A DNA stretch of 50,137 nucleotides from Candidatus Woesearchaeota archaeon. Lineage in GTDB: Archaea > Nanobdellota > Nanobdellia > Woesearchaeales > JAGVYO01. Positions 42,562-50,137 of this stretch are shown one piece after another (the first letter of the stretch is position 1; each line of letters starts with the position of its first letter). Both the position numbers and the translations under genes were made by a program. The notes below the pieces were generated by a model. The model had not been told where the DNA came from. It saw only the letters and a program-made list of their open reading frames with translations, and did no database searches. The stretch is taken from contig JAGVYO010000021.1 in NCBI GenBank assembly GCA_018303225.1, forward strand, positions 1 through 50,137, given 5' to 3'.

Positions 42562-42712
42562 GACATGCTCCGCATGTCCTCGCTCGCCACCCCGTAAGGG
42601 ACATCCCCAGCCTCGCCAGCGCCGTCGTGGCGTGCGGCGAGCCGAGGGACGGCTCCTACGGAGTGGCGAGCAGGTTTTGCGGAACAAAACCGACGCACCG
42701 CCGTAGACGGCG
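42562..42712. repeat. GC-rich multi-hairpin region between atpB and atpD
   Basis: Contains a long-range stem GCTCGCCAC-c-CCGTA (42582-42595) against TACGG-a-GTGGCGAGC (ending 42671), 14 pairs with one mismatch. CTCGCC/GGCGAG and GCGCC/GGCGT pairs nest inside. Flanking hairpins are GACATGC-TCC-GCATGTC (42562-42578), GGTTTTG-CGGAA-CAAAACC (42673-42691) and CGCCGT-AG-ACGGCG (42699-42712). GC content is clearly above the neighbours. Frames crossing it look like palindrome by-products. Confidence 0.65.
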
Positions 42713-42729
42713 CTTCATAACGCTGAAGT

Positions 42730-44130
42730 TTAGGGTTTCACTTCCTTGGTTTCAACGGATTGACCTTTGTATTTGTGGTATTTCTTCTTCATGTCCGGGC
42801 TGATGCGTCCCAGTTCGTTCTCAGGGATGTCGCCCAGAAGATCCCAGCCCAAATCCAGGGTTCCGACAATGCTCCGGTCGTCGCTCTTTCCCTGGGTCAC
42901 AAAGCGGCTCTCGAAGGCGGCTGCGAAATCCAGAAATCGCTTGTCCCTTGCGGACAGCGCTTCTTCGCCGACAATAGCCACCAATCCGCGCAAATCACGG
43001 CCTTCGGCATAGTTGGCATACAATTGATCCGAGACCTGCTTGTGATCTTCTCTCGTACGTTTTCTGCCGATGCCCAGGTTCATCAATCTGGATAACGAGG
43101 GCAGCACGTCAATCGGCGGGTAGATGTTTTTTCCGTGCAGTTCACGGCTCAATACAATCTGCCCTTCGGTGATATAACCCGTCAAGTCTGGAATCGGGTG
43201 CGTGATGTCGTCGCCAATCATGGTCAGGATGGGCAATTGCGTAATTGAACCTTTCTTGCCTTTGATTATGCCGGCTCTTTCATAAATAGTAGCCAAATCC
43301 GTGTACATGTATCCCGGATATCCCCTACGGCCTGGAATCTCTTCCCGTGCCGCACCAATCTCCCGCAATGATTCGCAGTAGTTGGTCATGTCGGTCAAGA
43401 TGACGAGCACGTGCATGTCTTTCTCGAACGCAAGATATTCAGCTGCGGTCAATGCCATTCTGGGAGTAATCAGCCGTTCAACCGCCGGGTCGTCTGCCAG
43501 ATTGAGGAACACTATAGATCGTTCCAAGGCTCCTGTCCGTTCGAAATCACGCATGAAATACTGCGCCTCTTCGTTGGTGATGCCCATGCCCGCAAACACG
43601 ATGGCGAAGCTCTCTTCCGCCCCAGTGACTTTTGCCTGCCGCGCAATCTGCAGCGCAATCTCGTTGTGCGGCAATCCCGAACCGGAGAATATAGGCAGTT
43701 TCTGCCCTCTGACCAGAGTGTTCATGGCGTCAATGGTAGAGACCCCGGTCTGGATAAAATCAGCAGGCGATCCTCTTGAGTAGGGATTGATGGCAGCTCC
43801 GCCGATGTCCACTTTCTTATCCGGAACAATCTCCGGGCCGTTGTCAATCGGTTTTCCGGCGCCGCTCAATACGCGGCCCAGCATGTCTTTGGAAACGCCG
43901 AGCTTGATGGTAGAGCCCAAAAAGGTGACCCTGGTTTCGCGGTCAATGCCCGAGGTGCCTTCGAACACCTGCACTACGACCATATCCTCGGAGGTGTCCA
44001 GCACCTGGCCGTTCTTGGTGCTTCCGTCCGGCAGCCGGATGCGCACCAGATCGCCATAGCCCACGGCGTCTGTCTTTTCTACGAAAACCAAGGGGCCGGC
44101 TACTCTTGTTATGGTTTTATACTCCTTCAT
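42730..44130 (-). CDS. atpB: V/A-type ATP synthase subunit B
   Basis: A 466-residue non-catalytic/regulatory head subunit. It has YKTITRVAGPLVFVE, GRVLSGAGKPIDNGPEI, ARGSPADFIQTGVSTIDAMNT-type region (seen as RGSPADFIQTG), SGSGLPHNEIALQIARQA in place of a P-loop, and the C-terminal GWDLLGDIPENELGRI. The ATG at 44130 is chosen for family length. It has a GGGGGTG SD just upstream. The frame opens further to 44193 but only through hairpins. The start codon and SD lie within a 13-bp hairpin. Confidence 0.94.
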   Translation of the reverse strand: MKEYKTITRVAGPLVFVEKTDAVGYGDLVRIRLPDGSTKNGQVLDTSEDMVVVQVFEGTSGIDRETRVTFLGSTIKLGVSKDMLGRVLSGAGKPIDNGPEIVPDKKVDIGGAAINPYSRGSPADFIQTGVSTIDAMNTLVRGQKLPIFSGSGLPHNEIALQIARQAKVTGAEESFAIVFAGMGITNEEAQYFMRDFERTGALERSIVFLNLADDPAVERLITPRMALTAAEYLAFEKDMHVLVILTDMTNYCESLREIGAAREEIPGRRGYPGYMYTDLATIYERAGIIKGKKGSITQLPILTMIGDDITHPIPDLTGYITEGQIVLSRELHGKNIYPPIDVLPSLSRLMNLGIGRKRTREDHKQVSDQLYANYAEGRDLRGLVAIVGEEALSARDKRFLDFAAAFESRFVTQGKSDDRSIVGTLDLGWDLLGDIPENELGRISPDMKKKYHKYKGQSVETKEVKP

Positions 44131-44234
44131 AAAAACACCCCCTGTTTTTATGAAGCTCAGAAATCTCTGATTTCTGTTGTCCTGAAAAATCACCTCGTGA
44201 TTTTTGGGACACAGAAAAATTCTTTGAATTTTTC
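44125..44234 (-). repeat. Four consecutive hairpins filling the atpA-atpB gap
   Basis: Stems, given by plus coordinates: 44125-44155 (CTTCATAAAAACA, 13 bp, 5-nt loop), 44158-44176 (CAGAAATC, 8 bp, 3-nt loop), 44178-44211 (TGTCC plus AAAAATCAC, 14 bp with a small bulge, loop CTC) and 44214-44234 (GAAAAATTC, 9 bp, loop TTT). They leave almost no unpaired spacer. The first contains the atpB start codon in one arm and its SD (GGGGG on the mRNA) in the loop. Confidence 0.75.
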
Positions 44235-44241
44235 ACGTGTT

Positions 44242-47200
44242 TCATTTTGAACCACCCACCTGGGAAAATTCGCGTTCCATCTGCTTCTGCACGTCCGCCA
44301 GTAATTTCTGGTAATCTTTCTCGAATTTGGCCTCTCCAATGCGGTCTTTGGCCTTCAGTCCAAGAATCTGCTGGACACGCGCCCCTTTTCCGAGCGCTTC
44401 GTAGGCCAATTTGCGGTACAGCAAGAGGATCTTCATCAGGAGGTGCGTCTTCTTCAATTCACAGTAGGTATCCACGTCGTGGAAGGCGTTCTGCTGGAGG
44501 AACGATTCGCGGATCAGACGAGCCACTTCCAGCGTCAATTGCTGCTTCTCGGGCAATGCGTCCGAGCCTACCAGCTGCACGATTTCCTGCAACTTGTCTT
44601 CTTCCTGAAGGATGGCAGAAATTTCTGAAATCAACAGCCGCCAATCTGAGGCCACGTGCTGCTTAAACCACGGTTCCAGCGTATCCAGATATAAGGAATA
44701 CGAGGTGAGCCAGTTGATCGATGGAAAATGGCGTCGCTGCGCCAGTTTTGCATCCAGTGCCCAGAAGGTCTTTACGACCCGCAATGTTCCCTGGGTAACA
44801 GGCTCTGAAAAGTCACCGCCGGGTGGAGAGACTGCTCCAATCAGCGTGACCGAGCCTTCCTGCTTTGTCCCCAACGGAATGACACGGCCGGCGCGCTCGT
44901 AATATTCAGCCAGTCTTGTAGACAGATAAGCCGGATATCCTTCTTCACCGGGCATCTCTTCCAGTCGTGACGAGATTTCCCGCATGGCTTCGGCCCACCG
45001 TGAGGTAGAGTCGGCCATGACCGCTACATTGTAACCCATATCCCGGTAATATTCGGCAATCGTAACGCCGGTATAGATAGAGGCTTCTCGTGCAGCAACC
45101 GGCATATTCGAGGTGTTGGCAATCAATACCGTACGATTCATCAGCGGCTTCCCGCTTTTCGGGTCTGTAAGTTCCGGGAACTCTTTCAGCACTTCGGTCA
45201 TCTCGTTTCCGCGCTCGCCGCAACCGACATAGACGATGATTTCTGCGTCGCACCATTTCGCCAAGGTCTGCTGGGCTACCGTGTTGTGCAGAATCATTGG
45301 AGTGTTGCCACCCACAAAGTTATGCGTTTCCGGAACAGTGATGTCATAGACATCCATATCCTTGTCGATGATTTCAACATCCAGAATTTCATCGCAAAAG
45401 ATATAATCCAAAGCAGATGCGAATTTCGTCAATTGAGCGTTTTGAAGTTTGGATGCAACTTTCTGCAGTGTTTGAGCCGTCATGTTCTGGTTGACATAGT
45501 AGGCAGCAGTGGATATGCCCTCCTTTTCAAGAGCAAATGGTTTTGTTTCCCCCAAGAGTTCCCTGAAGAGTGTGGATGTCATGGGAACTATATCATTTGA
45601 ATTGTAATAGAAACTCTGGTCGTAGTAGGGGTGTATCTTGATTGCTTCCCTTTTGGGTATGAAAACTCGGTAGTATTGGACCCCATTCACCAGCTTGGTT
45701 CTGGTTCTGTTGAGAACACCCAAACGGAGCAACAAGTATGCCAGTGAATCTTTCATCTTTGCGCTTGCGGTTGCTATTTCTATTTCCTTTTTTCCGACAT
45801 GTCCGTCACAGCTTATGTATGCCACAAGGAAACTCTTAATTACGGAAACCGGAGACACCAGAAGCTGCTTGGGAATATCGACATTCCTGGATTTTTTCAT
45901 CAGGGGCATATTCAGGCTTTCAAGAAGTTTTGCCAGGATAATGGATCCTGTTTGCACGGCTTCCACTGTCCTTGCCCAATATTCTTTTCCTTCAAGGCCA
46001 AACAGCTCTTTCAAAAGGAATTTGAATCGCTGTCTCAGTTTATCCTTTTTATTGAAAAAGTGAACAGTTCTGAAGCCCTTTATCATTCCATCTGCCATAA
46101 CATAGCCCACGAATTCAGAAAATTCTTCCGTAAGTACTCCAGGGATGGAAACTTTGTTGTGGAATCTCTTTGGCTTATAACTGAAAGAAATGGGCTGGTA
46201 TTCGCCGCTGTAATCCGTCTTTCTGGGAGAAATGATGAAATCCCCTTCTGAAAGATTTTGCGCTTCTATTTCTCCGATAGTGAGCCCCTCATCCAGCCTA
46301 AACAGTTTATGCACCGGAGTGAGCCTTACCTCTTTCCCGGACCGTGTGTTGATTTTCACTATTCTGCTGGTTTTGCCTTTATAGATGTGGGTTGCCAGCG
46401 CTTCAACTATCCTCTCCCCATTAAATGTCTGTATTTTGAGAGGTTTGGCTAGTTGGATTATTGTTTCATTCCCATGGACAGCTGCTTCACCATCGGCGGT
46501 TTCAAATACATTTTCAATCGGCCTAAGTTCTCCGTTGACAAAAATCTTTGTTTCTCCGGTGATGCATTTTCCGGCTCCGAACGGGCCCGGAATGGCTGCC
46601 ACGCCGCCTTTGGCCAACGGGAAGAGTGCATCAAAAATGCGCTGTCCTGAAACCAAGGGCACTTCGGGTGTCAGCTTTTTATTCACCGGCCTCGGCAGAC
46701 GAACTGGCCAATAATGGGATAATTTGATTTCTATACCATTATCCAGTACAGCAACCGTCTCTTTTACGGTAAAGCTGCCGGACTTGATCTCTTTGAGGGT
46801 GCCGCCCACATTTGGCGGAACCATGATTTTTTGGACAAGGCCTTCTGTCTCCTCAACTTCGCCGATGATGGATCCACCGGACACCTTATCTCCTTTTTTT
46901 GCCGTTGCCTTAAAATCCCATTTCTTCTTCGCATCCAAGCCGTCGGCATAGACGCCGCGCTTGATGAAATCACCCATCTGCTTCTGCAATACAGGCAATG
47001 GCCGCTGGATGCCGTCATAGATGCTGGTCAACAGCCCGGGGCCGAGCTGCACGCTCAGCGGCTGGCCTGTGTTCGTCACTTTTTCGCCGGGCTTCAGGCC
47101 GGAGGTATCTTCATACACCTGGATGACGGTCATGTCACCCCTTATCTGGATGACCTCGCCCATCAGCCCTTCATTTCCCACACGCACCACGTCATACATC

Positions 47201-47268
47201 CGGGCCTGGATGCCCTTGGCCACGACGACGGGGCCTGCAATCCTGTACAATTTTCCTTCTTGTGTCAT
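44242..47268 (-). CDS. atpA: V/A-type ATP synthase catalytic subunit A with intein
   Basis: A 1,008-residue precursor. The N-extein has KLYRIAGPVVVAKG and the bulge domain, and ends GPFGAGK in the P-loop. The C-extein resumes TVAQQTLAKWCDAEIIVYVGCGERGNE and continues through the catalytic domain. Removing the 428-residue intein leaves about 580 residues, the normal size. The start is ATG 47268, after GGTGAT eight bases upstream, which fits the archaeal anti-SD. A longer GTG-started form (47283) would swallow that SD. Nucleotide binding depends on intein excision. Confidence 0.94.
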   Translation of the reverse strand: MTQEGKLYRIAGPVVVAKGIQARMYDVVRVGNEGLMGEVIQIRGDMTVIQVYEDTSGLKPGEKVTNTGQPLSVQLGPGLLTSIYDGIQRPLPVLQKQMGDFIKRGVYADGLDAKKKWDFKATAKKGDKVSGGSIIGEVEETEGLVQKIMVPPNVGGTLKEIKSGSFTVKETVAVLDNGIEIKLSHYWPVRLPRPVNKKLTPEVPLVSGQRIFDALFPLAKGGVAAIPGPFGAGKCITGETKIFVNGELRPIENVFETADGEAAVHGNETIIQLAKPLKIQTFNGERIVEALATHIYKGKTSRIVKINTRSGKEVRLTPVHKLFRLDEGLTIGEIEAQNLSEGDFIISPRKTDYSGEYQPISFSYKPKRFHNKVSIPGVLTEEFSEFVGYVMADGMIKGFRTVHFFNKKDKLRQRFKFLLKELFGLEGKEYWARTVEAVQTGSIILAKLLESLNMPLMKKSRNVDIPKQLLVSPVSVIKSFLVAYISCDGHVGKKEIEIATASAKMKDSLAYLLLRLGVLNRTRTKLVNGVQYYRVFIPKREAIKIHPYYDQSFYYNSNDIVPMTSTLFRELLGETKPFALEKEGISTAAYYVNQNMTAQTLQKVASKLQNAQLTKFASALDYIFCDEILDVEIIDKDMDVYDITVPETHNFVGGNTPMILHNTVAQQTLAKWCDAEIIVYVGCGERGNEMTEVLKEFPELTDPKSGKPLMNRTVLIANTSNMPVAAREASIYTGVTIAEYYRDMGYNVAVMADSTSRWAEAMREISSRLEEMPGEEGYPAYLSTRLAEYYERAGRVIPLGTKQEGSVTLIGAVSPPGGDFSEPVTQGTLRVVKTFWALDAKLAQRRHFPSINWLTSYSLYLDTLEPWFKQHVASDWRLLISEISAILQEEDKLQEIVQLVGSDALPEKQQLTLEVARLIRESFLQQNAFHDVDTYCELKKTHLLMKILLLYRKLAYEALGKGARVQQILGLKAKDRIGEAKFEKDYQKLLADVQKQMEREFSQVGGSK
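45283..46566 (-). other. Intein in the atpA P-loop with LAGLIDADG endonuclease domain
   Basis: 428 residues: C1 (CITGETKIFVNGELRP), the block B motif LTPVHKLFR, two LAGLIDADG-type motifs (FVGYVMADG near 152, FLVAYISCDG near 246), and a C-terminal FVGGNTPMILHN ending in His-Asn, followed by Thr +1. All splicing residues are present. The insertion between Lys and Thr of GPFGAGK^T is a known VMA intein site. Confidence 0.93.
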
Positions 47269-47283
47269 TTTGAAATCACCCAA

Positions 47284-47589
47284 TCACTTTTGCTCCCATA
47301 AATCTACGCCTACGGATTTTCGGATCAGCCGCCGCAGGTTTTCCTGCGAGGCTTCCTCGGAAAGCGGGACAAACACCGGATTCACGGAATCTTCGATTTC
47401 GCTGCGGTCATGCAGGTCCAGCCTGTTCAGCACGTCCTCGTCCACGATGACCACGCTGATGTTTTTGTTGGCACGGATCTCCTGGAAGGTCCTGTAGGGA
47501 TCATCGCCGGGCTGGAAGATGGTGCGGATGCCCGCCAGCTGAAACCCCACCACGAACTGTTCCCTGCCGACCACTGCCAATTCTGCCAT
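47284..47589 (-). CDS. atpF: V/A-type ATP synthase subunit F
   Basis: A 101-residue protein with the subunit F fold: AELAVVGREQFVVGFQLAGI at the start, VVIVDEDVLNRLD in the middle, then NPVFVPLSEE and the C-terminal helix LRRLIRKSVGVDLW. It binds the central stalk near D. The ATG at 47589 has GGTGG upstream and overlaps the atpC stop. ATG 47592 is an equally in-frame alternative with an ATGA overlap. Confidence 0.9.
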   Translation of the reverse strand: MAELAVVGREQFVVGFQLAGIRTIFQPGDDPYRTFQEIRANKNISVVIVDEDVLNRLDLHDRSEIEDSVNPVFVPLSEEASQENLRRLIRKSVGVDLWEQK

Positions 47590-48438
47590 CATGCCACCAG
47601 CTGCTGCTCGATAAATGCCTCGTCCATGCCCATCTGTTTCCCCTTTACCAGCACATTGAGATTCCTGGTCTCCATCTCTTTGGCAAACATGTATCCCAAA
47701 ATCACGTCTACGGACAACGGATGCTGGTGCTGCAGCAGGAGGGATTTTTTCAGCAGGTGATTGTAAAGCGCGGTTTCTACCGGAATCAACGAATTCTGCT
47801 CGTGGTATTTTTTAACAGCTTCCTTTACAGCCGGATACTTCTTTTCCACCATGGCCAATGTCTCCTCTACGCTTTTGGCATCCGTAAGATGCCGGATGAA
47901 CGTGCTGGAAACGCTGCAGGGCGCGCTCTGCTTCCTTGAACGGAAGGAGCTTGGATTCGCGGAGGATGGCTTCTTCTGAATTTTTATGGAACAATTCCTT
48001 CAGCTTTTGCCGATCCAATTCGCCAGCCGGAATCAGCAGTGCATCCAGGGCGTTCTCATCGGCTTTGGTGAACCGTGCACGGAAAAGGGTCTTGAGGTTA
48101 TAGACATCGTAGCGCTTCAGATATATGCCGATCAGCTTTCCCAATTCCTCGGGCGAGATGCGCTTCAGCTTCGTGAGCATATGGGCCATATTGCGGTTCA
48201 ACGCCTGTTCCACCAAGGCTGCTCCCCGATAGAGGGGGGCCAGCTTGTCAATCTCGCTGCGGTACTGCGAATCCTGCAAGTATCGGGCAATCTCGGAAAA
48301 GGACATCTTGAGCATCTTCTGGTAATCTTCTTTTTTGAAGAGCAGGGTGCGCATGACTACGGTGCGCACGTAGGTGTAGGGATACGTGCCTAATTGGATC
48401 TTCTTCGTTTCCTGCTTTTTCATCAAGAGTGCCTGCAT
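47589..48438 (-). CDS. atpC: V/A-type ATP synthase subunit C, frameshifted
   Basis: Subunit C joins the central stalk to the membrane ring. The N-terminal part (YPYTYVRTVVMRTLLFKKED, later LLPFKEAERALQ) runs from ATG 48438. The C-terminal part (HLTDAKSVEETLAMVEKKYP, ending AFIEQQLVA) is in the next frame. Reading passes from one to the other by skipping one base around 47890-47920. Without this, the first frame ends in an unrelated tail (HPASYGCQKRRGD). The joined protein is about 283 residues, roughly the expected size for a short C subunit. It could be a sequencing or assembly error, a real mutation or programmed frameshifting. The rest of the operon is intact, which favours an error or a read-through mechanism. 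Confidence 0.75.
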
Positions 48439-48439
48439 G

Positions 48440-48985
48440 TTATCCAAAAAGTATCTTGTTCAGTTCGGCCAGCTTGTTTTCCTGGAGCTGCGCCAGCATG
48501 GTCTCGTAGCTATAATCCACCCGGACGGTCCGGTCACTGGTCTCTGCGATGAGGCCACCTAGCATCTCGTTTTCTTTTACAGTATAGCCGGTGATTGCCT
48601 TTTTGTCCATCGGTGCGCAGTAGACCGTGCCGACATCGATCTCGTTGGCTGCCCGCTTCAGCAGCTTTTGGAGGTGCTCCTTCCGCTGCTTGTCCGGCAA
48701 GTTCTTCAGTTTTTTTCGGACTTCCCCGAAGGCATTTTCGATCCATTTTCTGCGTGCGTCCATGAGATGCATCTTCATCTCGGTCTGCAGCTGCGCATCG
48801 TGCATACGCCGCAGCATCTCCAACGATTTTTGCTTCTCGGCTTCGCGCTGCTTTGTGTAGTCCTTAAACTGCTGCTGCGACTCTTTCCTTAGCCGGTCGG
48901 CTTCTGCAAATGCTTCGGCCAGCACCCTGCCGGCGTCGGTCTTGGCTTTGGCCAGTATCTCCTTTTGTACTTCTTCGAGTCCCAT
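48440..48985 (-). CDS. atpE: V/A-type ATP synthase subunit E
   Basis: A 181-residue peripheral stalk subunit. A long, charged N-terminal helix (EEVQKEILAKAKTDAGRVLA, then RLRKESQQQFKDYTKQREAE) is followed by a globular C-terminal domain (AITGYTVKENEMLGGLIAET, then RTVRVDYSYETML), typical of subunit E. It lies 26 bp downstream of atpK and almost abuts atpC. Confidence 0.9.
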   Translation of the reverse strand: MGLEEVQKEILAKAKTDAGRVLAEAFAEADRLRKESQQQFKDYTKQREAEKQKSLEMLRRMHDAQLQTEMKMHLMDARRKWIENAFGEVRKKLKNLPDKQRKEHLQKLLKRAANEIDVGTVYCAPMDKKAITGYTVKENEMLGGLIAETSDRTVRVDYSYETMLAQLQENKLAELNKILFG

Positions 48986-49011
48986 TTTTCGCTTTTCTTG
49001 AAATTACAAAA

Positions 49012-49248
49012 TTACGCTGCGCCTGCCATCCCGATAATCATGATGGCGATGACGAGGCCGAAAATGACAATGGTTTCCGGGATAACGGTCAGGATAAGCC
49101 CTTTTCCGAACAGCTCCTCCTTTTCTGCCATTGCACCTACAGCGGCGGCACCGATGGTCTTCTCTGCCATGGCGGCGGCGATGGCGCTCACGCCAATGGC
49201 TGCGGCTGCACCCAGCGCAATCAGACCTGTATTGATATCTACTGCCAT
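49012..49248 (-). CDS. atpK: V/A-type ATP synthase subunit K (membrane ring c subunit)
   Basis: A 78-residue hairpin of two membrane helices. Helix 1 is LIALGAAAAIGVSAIAAAMAE. The loop has EKEELFGKG. Helix 2 carries the ion-binding Glu in ILTVIPETIVIFGLVIAI. It is a single-hairpin ring subunit, not a duplicated one. The Glu-Thr pair occurs in Na+-binding rings too, but helix 1 lacks an obvious Gln ligand, so the ion is undecided. Confidence 0.93.
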   Translation of the reverse strand: MAVDINTGLIALGAAAAIGVSAIAAAMAEKTIGAAAVGAMAEKEELFGKGLILTVIPETIVIFGLVIAIMIIGMAGAA

Positions 49249-49252
49249 ATTC

Positions 49253-50137
49253 TCATCCTCCTTGTGTTTTTACACCAAAAGCCTGAAAAGGCGTCCCTCC
49301 GCCTTTAAAAAATTTTGTAAAAAATTCGACGTAATGCAATCGCAGCGAATGCAGGAAACTTCCCAGCAAGCCTACGGCCAGATTGATGACGTGGCCGATG
49401 ACCAGCAGCAGGACGCCCCATACGATAGAGATGCCGCCGGCATGGAAAAACTCCTTGGCAAATTCGTTGATGACAAGAGCTAATTGCACCGAAGCCAGAC
49501 CGATGGCCATCAATCGTGCATAGGAAAGGATGTTGCTGAAGATGCCCGGCAATTCGACCAATCCGTTGATGCCTTCCCCAAGGTAGAGGAAAACAACGGC
49601 CAATGCGATGATCGCAGCACCGATGCTCCAGTGCAGGGCAAGCGTCTTTGTCAGCGATAAGGCAAGCAGCGCGACCCCGGCCTGCAGGACAATCCAGCTG
49701 AGCTTCTCAAAGAAGGCTTTCTTGAAGCCGTGCGCTTTTTTCGCATTGAAGAACCCCGCAATAAGACCTGCGTTGACATGCACAACACCCACGGCAATCG
49801 CCAATACCAACAATGCCATCATCTGATGGGTACGGCTCAGGATGTGGGGCAATTCATAGCCGAATAACACTTCTTCCCCAAAAAATTCACCAAATAATGC
49901 GCCGAAAAAAATTGTGGCTAAGGATGCAAATAGGAGTGTGTCAAAGAAAGCCCTTGCCTGAGGAAATTTTTTCTTCAATAACCAGAAAAGAATTAATGAT
50001 GTCAGGCCATATCCCATGTCGCCCAGCATGAAGCCGAACAGCAGGGGAAAGCTCATGAAAAGGAAAAAGGTAGGGTCAAGCTCTTTGTACAGAGGAAGAG
50101 TGTACATCCTCATCAGGAATTCAAAGGGCCTTACTGC
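49253..50137 (-). CDS. atpI: V/A-type ATP synthase subunit I (N-terminus outside window)
   Basis: The frame is open to the window edge. Visible is the C-terminal membrane half: a boundary segment VRPFEFLMRMYTLPLYKELD, then helices including FFLFMSFPLLFGFMLGDMGYG, a conserved Arg helix (IFSNILSYARLMAIGLASVQ) and the end LHSLRLHYVEFFTKFFKG. The Arg in SYARL is the one expected to face the ring Glu. The gene ends 4 bp before atpK. The cytoplasmic N-terminal half is not in the window. Confidence 0.93.
   Translation of the reverse strand, partial: AVRPFEFLMRMYTLPLYKELDPTFFLFMSFPLLFGFMLGDMGYGLTSLILFWLLKKKFPQARAFFDTLLFASLATIFFGALFGEFFGEEVLFGYELPHILSRTHQMMALLVLAIAVGVVHVNAGLIAGFFNAKKAHGFKKAFFEKLSWIVLQAGVALLALSLTKTLALHWSIGAAIIALAVVFLYLGEGINGLVELPGIFSNILSYARLMAIGLASVQLALVINEFAKEFFHAGGISIVWGVLLLVIGHVINLAVGLLGSFLHSLRLHYVEFFTKFFKGGGTPFQAFGVKTQGG

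Noticed and set aside
42468..42803. ORFs on both strands across the atpB-atpD gap
   Set aside because: Their peptides mirror the inverted repeats and overlap the atpB end. They show no protein-like pattern.
44131..44193. Longer N-terminus for AtpB from ATG 44193
   Set aside because: It would translate two hairpins and add residues absent from the family. The ATG at 44130 has an SD and gives normal length.
47880..47930. A bulge-helix-bulge intron explaining the atpC frameshift
   Set aside because: I found a GGCATC/GATGCC hairpin, but it encodes residues that look conserved in the downstream frame. A single-base change explains the break more simply.
1..50137. CRISPR arrays, insertion sequences, rRNA genes
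   Set aside because: No regularly spaced repeats with unique spacers, no transposase or Cas-like protein and no rRNA-like sequence were seen.

Overview
The window looks like part of a DPANN-type archaeal chromosome, possibly Woesearchaeota-like. It encodes an archaeal alanyl-tRNA synthetase, an XPD helicase, NreA, a PIN-ATPase-KH protein, RNase P component 4, a DHH/GAN-type phosphoesterase, archaetidylserine-type lipid enzymes, intron-bearing tRNAs and an A/V-type ATP synthase. Promoters look archaeal: an AT-rich TATA box lies about 26 bp upstream of many ATGs, so many mRNAs are probably leaderless. GGTG/GGTGA Shine-Dalgarno (SD) sites appear mainly at operon-internal genes. Taxonomy is inferred from gene content only.

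Layout. 1-4740 (minus): a duplicated-HTH protein overlapping a giant membrane-anchored surface protein that runs off the window. 5168-9135: XPD helicase, PCD/DCoH, a small unknown protein, an HD hydrolase and a MIP18-like protein. 9431-16955: alaS, then a bacterial-type leuA-leuC-leuD-leuB operon preceded by a 20-codon Leu-rich leader ORF. 16958-19556 (minus): HEPN/DUF-like gene, nreA and a methyltransferase. 19668-22388: DHH phosphoesterase, phosphatidylserine decarboxylase-like protein and a fused double CDP-alcohol phosphatidyltransferase. 22434-24969: tRNA-Gly with intron, two glycosyltransferases and a membrane protein. 24970-29215 (minus): smc and rnhB. 29314-34814: HPF/RaiA-like protein, lipoprotein hydrolase, initiator tRNA-Met with a T-arm intron, tRNA-Ser, a transglutaminase-like surface protein and the PIN-ATPase-KH protein. 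34826-41581: unknown gene, RNase P component 4, pgk, an unknown gene, a membrane pyrophosphatase and DAHP synthase. 41674-50137 (minus): ATP synthase operon I-K-E-C-F-A-B-D, with an intein in A, a frameshift in C, and structured hairpin DNA in the A-B and B-D gaps.

Most striking: (1) rnhB is interrupted inside its catalytic GIDEAGRGP motif by a 21-nt insert carrying stop codons. The insert folds into a relaxed bulge-helix-bulge, and its removal restores a perfect RNase HII N-terminus, so this looks like an mRNA intron for the tRNA splicing endonuclease. (2) The Leu-rich leader ORF, with five consecutive Leu codons of five different kinds, sits at the predicted transcription start of the leu operon and suggests attenuation in an archaeon. 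(3) Initiator tRNA-Met has a 24-nt T-arm intron. (4) A dispersed intergenic element carries a hairpin with a compensatory base-pair change. (5) Four hairpins lie back to back in the atpA-atpB gap, one enclosing the atpB start codon.
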